Origin: an uncultured bacterium
Lineage (GTDB): Bacteria > Verrucomicrobiota > Kiritimatiellia > RFP12 > UBA1067
Length of the DNA: 12,890 nt
Assembly: GCA_902779075.1 (NCBI GenBank)
Contig: CACZAK010000145.1
Location: 1 to 12,890, forward strand
Direction: 5' to 3'
In this document: piece by piece, positions 8,724 to 12,890 of the stretch
Position numbering within the stretch: position 1 is the first letter of the stretch
Layout of the letters: each line of letters begins with the position of its first letter
The notes under the pieces: model-generated
Databases searched by the model: none
What the model was told of the DNA's origin: nothing
The model's input: only the letters and a program-made list of their open reading frames with translations
Program-made: the position numbers and the translations under genes

Positions 8724-8753
8724 ATGATACCACAACCTCACCGCCGCCCGCAA
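8724..8753 (-). promoter_or_regulatory. Sigma70-like promoter of the 1759-aa gene
   Basis: TTGCGG (8753-8748) and TATCAT (8729-8724) have an 18-nt spacer. The predicted start is near 8717, giving a leader of about 50 nt. Both boxes are conserved at 3288-3317, and the -35 box is also conserved at 10280-10285. Confidence 0.72.
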
Positions 8754-8789
8754 GCCGAAAATCCAGGCTCGCGACAAGCGCTCCCGGTG
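8743..8789. repeat. 47-nt intergenic direct repeat, copy A
   Basis: This segment matches 10275-10321 at 44 of 47 positions. It contains the -35 box of the downstream gene and, upstream of it, most of a hairpin (GCGAGCC and GGCTTGC around a GGATTTT loop). Both copies lie immediately upstream of a gene and in the same orientation. Confidence 0.85.
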
Positions 8790-8810
8790 CCCGCTCGCCC
8801 AAAATGGTAG

Positions 8811-8831
8811 GGCCCGCTCGCCGAGCGGGCC
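8811..8831 (-). terminator. GC-rich hairpin, candidate terminator of the ATPase gene
   Basis: GGCCCGCTCG (8811-8820) and CGAGCGGGCC (8822-8831) are perfect reverse complements around a single base, about 50 nt past the ATPase stop. In the direction of transcription it is followed by CTACCATTTTGG, only a weak U-tract. GGTAGGGC at its edge also occurs in the inverted repeat at 10318-10400, so it may be a REP-like element as well as a terminator. The remaining 8832-8880 holds nothing I recognise. Confidence 0.5.
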
Positions 8832-8880
8832 GAATCCGCGAATCGTGCAGAACGTAGAATTGCGTCCAAACCGAAATTGA

Positions 8881-10200
8881 CTACATGTCATCCATGGACA
8901 ATGCAAGGAAAGAGGGCTTGACCCTCCGCCACTCGCCAGTCGCCCGCTGGAACGCCGCGAACTTTTCCGCAACTGCGGCAAGGTCGATTCTCTCGCCATT
9001 GCGCTTCACCTCGCAGACGGCATGGTCACCGGTCAGCTCGTTCTCGGCGACGATGTCCAGCTCGTTCTCGCCCTTCCGGTCCCACCACGCGCCGATGCGC
9101 GTCCATTTTCCCGATTCCGCGAGTTTCTTCCTGAAGTACTCCTCCAGCGCATGGCCGCTCAGAACCGCATAGTCCCGACGGATGACCTCCCGCAGCTGCT
9201 CATACCCCTTCAGCTCAAGCATGTAGCTGTAGCGGTACACGAACCTGAACCAGAAGACGAGGAAGTTGTCGTTCAACTCATACCGTGCCGTTTTGGCTGC
9301 GGTCTTTGCAAACAGCGGCTGGTGCTTTCGGATCAGCGCATAGTCATCCTCAAGCCGCGCGAGATATCCACCCACTTGCCGCCCAACCGTCTGCTCTATC
9401 TCGTTTCGCGACGTCTTGCCGCGCGCAATCGCACAGAGGATCGAGAAGTAGACGCCGTATTCCCTGTCGAACTCTTCGACGAGCACGGCGCGCCCTTCGT
9501 CCAGGAAAAGTGAATTCGCGCGGACAATCTCCTTGATCATGGATTCCCGCGTCCAGCTTTTGGAGTCAATCAGCAGTTCCACGTACTTTGCGACGCCGCC
9601 GGTGAACGTCCAAAGGGCAAGCAGGTCCTCCGACCTGTATCCGGGATGGTAGGCGGACAAGATTTCCTTCAGCACGTCCGTCGCAAACGGCTCCACGACC
9701 ATGAAGGCCGTCTCGCGCCCGTAGAGCGCGGCGCGCCTGTTCCGAAAGAGCTTGACCATGAGCGTATTTACGCTGCCAGTGACGACGAGATTGATGCGGG
9801 CTCGCTCCTTGTACAGGTCCCACAGCTTCTGCATGGACGAGAATATGCCGATGTTGATCTTACGGAATTCCTGGAACTCGTCGATGACGACGTTCAGATG
9901 ACGCGACGCGGAAAGTTTCATCAGCGCGCCGAATACATCCTCGAAGCGTTCGGGCGTGCCGAACATCACGTCGCCCAGTTTCTCATTGATCTCACGGGTA
10001 AACGTCTCGCAAAGATCCTTCTCGCTCTTCCTCTCGACAAAAAGGTAAACATACGTCTCGCCGTCAAGGGACTTCACGACGAGAGAAGTCTTGCCGATCC
10101 TCCTGCGCCCCGTCACCACGGTGAACTGCGCGACTTCCCTGCTGCGCTCGCGGATTTCCCTCAAGTCCGCAAGCTCACGCTCTCTGTCGAAAAACCTCAT
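8881..10200 (-). CDS. Archaeal-type AAA ATPase with DUF234-like, PD-(D/E)XK-like C-terminus, 439 aa
   Basis: This gene is complete, with ATG at 10200 and TAG at 8881. Residues 31-39 (GRRRIGKTS) form the Walker A motif, 102-112 (LNVVIDEFQEF) Walker B, and 139-143 (VVTGS) a sensor-1-like strand. Residues about 248-320 look like a winged helix (ISRNEIEQ-type helix region, then YELNDNFLVFWFRFVY), as in this family. The C-terminal part has WWDRKGENELDIVA (372-385) followed by CEVK (396-399). This D-x14-E-x-K pattern is that of PD-(D/E)XK nuclease folds seen in DUF234 proteins. The length is normal for the family. The cellular role of these proteins is poorly defined; a defence, toxin-like or DNA-associated role is possible but not shown here. 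It has its own promoter and is not in an operon with its neighbours. Family assignment is firm; function is not. Confidence 0.92.
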   Translation of the reverse strand: MRFFDRERELADLREIRERSREVAQFTVVTGRRRIGKTSLVVKSLDGETYVYLFVERKSEKDLCETFTREINEKLGDVMFGTPERFEDVFGALMKLSASRHLNVVIDEFQEFRKINIGIFSSMQKLWDLYKERARINLVVTGSVNTLMVKLFRNRRAALYGRETAFMVVEPFATDVLKEILSAYHPGYRSEDLLALWTFTGGVAKYVELLIDSKSWTRESMIKEIVRANSLFLDEGRAVLVEEFDREYGVYFSILCAIARGKTSRNEIEQTVGRQVGGYLARLEDDYALIRKHQPLFAKTAAKTARYELNDNFLVFWFRFVYRYSYMLELKGYEQLREVIRRDYAVLSGHALEEYFRKKLAESGKWTRIGAWWDRKGENELDIVAENELTGDHAVCEVKRNGERIDLAAVAEKFAAFQRATGEWRRVKPSFLALSMDDM

Positions 10201-10208
10201 TGTCTCAT
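10197..10208 (-). other. Three-codon leader ORF overlapping the ATPase start
   Basis: ATG AGA CAA TGA begins at 10208, and its TGA overlaps the ATPase ATG at 10200. The AAAGCGATG context of this upstream ATG matches the start sites of the two surface genes, while the ATPase ATG itself has only a weak ribosome-binding site. Translational coupling is possible. It may also be a chance ORF. Confidence 0.35.
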
Positions 10209-10222
10209 CGCTTTCTTTCTAT

Positions 10223-10252
10223 AGCAACCACGGTTACAGCAACCGCAGTTGC
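10223..10252. promoter_or_regulatory. Two abutting near-palindromic 15-mers downstream of the ATPase promoter
   Basis: AGCAACCACGGTTAC (10223-10237) is followed directly by AGCAACCGCAGTTGC (10238-10252), 12 of 15 identical. Each has inverted halves (GCAAC...GTTGC type). They begin a few bases past the -10 box and fill the leader, so they could be a repressor site or form small RNA hairpins. Confidence 0.55.
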
Positions 10253-10256
10253 TTTA

Positions 10257-10285
10257 ATTGTAGCAAATCCAGGTGCCGCCCGCAA
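10257..10285 (-). promoter_or_regulatory. Sigma70-like promoter of the ATPase gene
   Basis: TTGCGG (10285-10280) and TACAAT (10262-10257) have a 17-nt spacer, close to the housekeeping consensus. A hairpin, GCGAGCCG and CGGCTTGC around GGATTTT, overlaps the -35 box. Confidence 0.75.
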
Positions 10286-10321
10286 GCCGAAAATCCCGGC
10301 TCGCGACAAGCGCAACCGGTG
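10275..10321. repeat. 47-nt intergenic direct repeat, copy B
   Basis: This is the partner of 8743-8789, with three mismatches. It spans the -35 box of the ATPase promoter and the hairpin upstream of it. Confidence 0.85.
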
Positions 10322-10400
10322 GGGCGAGCCGTCCCGGCGAGCCGCACGACTTGCTGTTGTACGCTTGCTGTCACGGCTCGGCGGGACGCCTCGCCCTACC
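10318..10400. repeat. 27-bp imperfect inverted repeat (REP-like element or terminator)
   Basis: The arms at 10318-10344 and 10374-10400 pair at 24 of 27 positions around a 29-nt spacer. The outer ends are GGT and ACC, and GGGCGAG and CGAGCCG blocks lie inside. It sits between the stop of the PA14-like gene (10408) and the ATPase promoter, so it could end transcription of the former. GGTAGGGC is shared with the hairpin at 8811-8831, which suggests a dispersed family. Confidence 0.75.
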
Positions 10401-10417
10401 GCACGCCCTACCGCACG
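10394..10417. repeat. Perfect 12-bp tandem duplication across the stop codon
   Basis: CCCTACCGCACG occurs at 10394-10405 and again at 10406-10417. On the coding strand this makes the gene end ...V-R-stop-G-V-R-stop, giving two in-frame TAG codons. The inner copy overlaps the outer edge of the inverted repeat at 10318-10400. Confidence 0.85.
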
Positions 10418-12890
10418 ATGAGGTACATGCCGGCGGGCTTGCTGTTGCGGAGCGCGAGGCGGCCGTCCTTCACCGTGAGCGTGAAGTTCGCGGAATAGTC
10501 GCCGTCGTTGGCATCCTTCACCGTGATTGTCGCAGCAGGGAGGTCGGCGGCGGAAAGGCCATCAATTACACCGGTGAGGTAGTAGGCCTTGCGCGTGGGC
10601 TTCGCATCGAAGGTGACCTTGACGCTCTTCAAGCCCGCGAAGGTGGCTGCCGTGGCATTCGCAAACGTGGCCACCGGGAGTTCGGTGGTTCTCGCGCCCG
10701 CACCCGTCACTTCCCAGCAGTTGTGGTCGCCCGCGAACTGCGCCCGCGCCAAGCTCCAGATCCTTGTAGATGCCGGACGGCTCCAGCACGGCGATGTCGC
10801 CCAGCGTCGCCGCGAGCTTGAGGTTCGTCTCGTCGAAGCGCTTCTCCGTTTCGCCGGGCGCGATGTAGGAAATAGTGTTGCCGCCATTGTACGTACGCGG
10901 ACCCCAACTGCCGGTGTTGTCGCCAACGCGCGCCTCCCAGCGATGCCAGCCCGCCGTGAGCGTCACCGTGGCAGTCGGCACCGCGCTCGCAGACGAGCTG
11001 CTGATCTTCTGCACGCCGTCAATCTTCAGCAGCTTGTAGTCGTCGTACGCCATCTTGAACGTCCACTCGCCCTCCTGTCCGTCCTCGACCTTGAACCAGC
11101 CCTCGAAGCAGTTCGCCTTCTTGTTGCCAAGATAGCCCACCCAGTCCGCGGCATCGGCATCGGTGCTGCTCTTGAACATCACGGCAACGGAATCAATGCA
11201 CTTGATGTGCTTCCAGTCCTCGGTGGTGCTCCAGCCGGAGTTAGTGTTGTTCCACTTCCACACGCAGGCGTTGACTGCCGGGCGCACCTGGAGCGTCAGG
11301 CCGTCGCCGAGGCTCGCGCCCGGCTCGAACTTCGTGTAGTCGCCGCCCGCAGTGGAGGTCGATTCGCCGATGATGAAACCGAGCGACTTGCCGTCGTTCC
11401 AGCCGTTCGTGGCGGGCGGCCCCGCGTTTCCTGAACCGTCGTAGGTGGCGATGATAGCCCTGTGCCAACCCTCAGCAAGCGTGACAGTATGCGCGGCCAG
11501 CTTGTTGTAGGCCTGGTTGAACACAATCTCGCCGTCGATCTGGAGCATCATGTAGTCGTCGTATGCGCCGCAGAACGTCCACGCGCCAGCCTTCTCCGCC
11601 GGCACGTAGAAGTCGCAGCGCGTCGTGCACGACCACGTGTTGCCGTACGGCTTGCCAGATGTGTAACGCTTGTGCAGGAACGGCCAGATGTCACCACCGG
11701 CGACATACGCGAGGCTATATTCGTTCGTCGAAAGCCTCTCCCTGTAATTGCCCGCAACGGCGTACGGATAATGCTGGTCGGCGTACTTCGCCACCTGCGC
11801 GTTCACGTCGGCGGTGAGCGAGAGGCCGCCGGAGAACGCGGATGCGTTGCGGAGGTCGTTCGCGCCCGTGCTCTCGACCGTAAGCTTGCCGAGCACCACA
11901 CCCTGCACGATGCCGCCCGCCGCACGGTTGCCGCCGAAATTGCCCGATCCCTTGATCGTCACGTCGCTCGCGCCAGAAAGGCCGCTGTTCCAGGAAATGT
12001 TGTTCGCGCCGAGGTTGAACTCAACCGCGCCGCCCACGTCCTCGAAGCCGAAGAACACGGGCAGCGTGTTGGGCATGGCGGTCCACGCCCCCGTGTTCAC
12101 CACCGTGCCGTTCTGGAAGTCGAACTTCGTGCAGCCGGGAATGGCGTTCCCCGAGAAGCCGCCCGCACCGAGTTCAAGGTAGCCGCCGTCCATGACGAAC
12201 CACTGGCGGCCGTCGCCCGCGCCGACGCCCGTGCCGTACGGGTACGGCGTGCTGAGGCGCGTGACGGAGAACGTATTGAGCTTGAACACGCCGCCGTCGT
12301 GGAGGTACGTCTCGGCACGGACGGCATCGAGCGTGAGATAGGCTGTCTTGCCCGTCGCGTCAACCTCGCCGTAAATGTCAACTCGGTGCGTAGTCGGCGT
12401 GTCCGGCACACTCGCCCAGTAGCCGCCCATGAAACGGCTCGTCACCGTCACCTTCGCGCCGTCCTCGATGACCATGTATCCGCGCGCGGGCTTGGATACG
12501 ACGTTGCCGCATCCGAAGTCCGTTGCCGTGAGGTCCGTTCCGCTCTTGAGATAGACCGTTCCGGGGCCGTTGGTGGTGCAGACGGGACCGAACTGCCCCG
12601 CCTTGCCGACGACCTTGATCTTGATGCCCTTGTTGTTGGCGGGACCGTACACGTAAACGTTCCTCGCCGAATTGCCGAGGTTGATCGTGCCGGGGACGTC
12701 GATCAGAGCGGACGTGCTCTGCGGCTGGATGTAGATCGTGCCTGCGGTTGCGTTGACGTTGAGCGTGTCGAACACGGGCGAGGTCGCCTCGGTGTAGAAG
12801 CGGAAGTTGCCGCCCGTCTGCGTGACGTTCACCGTGTCGTTGGAGAATCCGGTGCGCAGATAGAGGTCGCCGCCCGATTTCGTCACCGCC
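10408..12890 (-). CDS. Beta-helix-like surface protein with two PA14-like units; 5' partial and apparently frameshifted
   Basis: The start is outside the window. One frame runs from the right edge to about 10741 (roughly 715 residues), and the natural C-terminus continues in another frame to TAG at 10408. The join is near 10740. The first 370 residues are G/T/V/N-rich strands with repeated GG.LYL, DGG and L.LGAGG patterns typical of right-handed beta-helix passengers. Two PA14-like units follow. The restored tail (AGDHNCWEVTG...KPAGMYLIVR) looks like normal coding sequence and ends in hydrophobic residues plus Val-Arg, as does the 1759-aa neighbour. Read without a shift, the protein would instead end at 10562 with an arginine-rich, non-native tail. 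The likely role is a surface or secreted glycan-binding protein; the substrate is unknown. An indel in the assembly and a real lesion cannot be told apart from the sequence. Confidence 0.8.
10735..10753 (-). other. Frameshift site in the PA14-like gene
   Basis: On the coding strand the sequence reads CTT GGC GCG GGC GCA GTTC. The upstream frame gives L-G-A-G-A-V, and the downstream frame resumes as A-Q-F-A-G-D-H. Removing one G from the GGG (or adding GC) restores one continuous frame, L-G-A-A-Q-F or L-G-A-G-A-Q-F. The exact base cannot be fixed. Confidence 0.7.
10904..11773 (-). repeat. Tandem PA14-like units in the partial surface gene
   Basis: Unit 1 has AGAWTFCGAYDDYMMLQIDG, then VTLAEGWHRAIIATYDGSG. 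Unit 2 has EGEWTFKMAYDDYKLLKIDG, then VTLTAGWHRWEARVGD. The shared pattern W-T-F-x3-Y-D-D-Y-x2-L-x-I-D-G followed by V-T-L-x2-G-W-H-R matches PA14-type beta-sandwich domains, which often bind carbohydrate. No catalytic site is implied. Confidence 0.75.

Noticed and set aside
8668..8802. An upstream in-frame ATG at 8802 for the 1759-aa gene
   Set aside because: It would put 45 residues before the signal peptide and place the promoter and ribosome-binding site inside the gene. The ATG at 8667 matches the other cassette gene.
8811..8831. CRISPR repeat or tRNA/rRNA structure in intergenic DNA
   Set aside because: There is only one short hairpin, with no regularly spaced repeats and no tRNA-like arms. 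No RNA gene was recognised anywhere in the window.
9646..10224. A 192-codon plus-strand frame opposite the ATPase
   Set aside because: It is antisense to conserved Walker motifs and has no recognisable domain or ribosome-binding site of its own.
10735..10753. Programmed ribosomal frameshifting in the PA14-like gene
   Set aside because: No slippery heptamer of the X-XXY-YYZ type is present at the junction and no stop codon lies close by in the original frame. An indel is simpler.

Overview
The window is high-GC, densely coding bacterial DNA. All four recognisable genes lie on the minus strand, so transcription runs from right to left. Three encode very large, repetitive, probably exported beta-rich surface proteins. 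The fourth encodes a lone AAA+ ATPase with a nuclease-like C-terminus. Autotransporter-associated beta-strand repeats, LamG-like domains ending in a '...YLDAKWN' helix, and 'VRDFIP...GLYD...FY' domains are typical of large surface proteins in the PVC group. I infer a Verrucomicrobiota/Kiritimatiellota-like bacterium, perhaps a gut or rumen lineage. No rRNA or housekeeping gene in the window confirms this.

Layout in transcription order. (1) 12890-10408: 3' part of a surface protein with right-handed-beta-helix-like repeats and two PA14-like units. It carries one apparent frameshift near 10740. (2) 10407-10201: intergenic stretch with a 27-bp imperfect inverted repeat and the promoter of the next gene. 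(3) 10200-8881: archaeal-type AAA ATPase with DUF234-like C-terminus, 439 aa. (4) 8880-8668: a GC-rich hairpin, then a promoter and leader. (5) 8667-3388: a complete 1759-aa surface protein with signal peptide, LamG-like domain and beta-strand repeats. (6) 3387-3233: hairpin, promoter and leader. (7) 3232-1: the first 1077 codons of a third surface protein with two Fn3/LamG-like modules followed by beta-strand repeats. Its 3' end is outside the window.

Each of the three genes whose start is visible has its own sigma70-like promoter, so this is a tandem array of single-gene units rather than one operon. The two surface genes with visible starts share a near-identical cassette running from the promoter through a tandemly repeated leader and ribosome-binding site into the first 20 codons, after which the proteins diverge. 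In one of them the cassette contains a run of nine G's just after the start codon, a plausible phase-variation switch. The ATPase promoter shares its -35 region and upstream hairpin DNA (44 of 47 bases) with one surface gene.

The most interesting reading, an inference, is a family of surface-protein genes sharing one mobile or gene-converted expression-and-export cassette, with possible on/off switching. Supporting oddities are a perfect 11-bp palindrome inside the coding region between two duplicated modules, REP-like inverted repeats between genes, and a shared C-terminal tail ending in hydrophobic residues plus Val-Arg.
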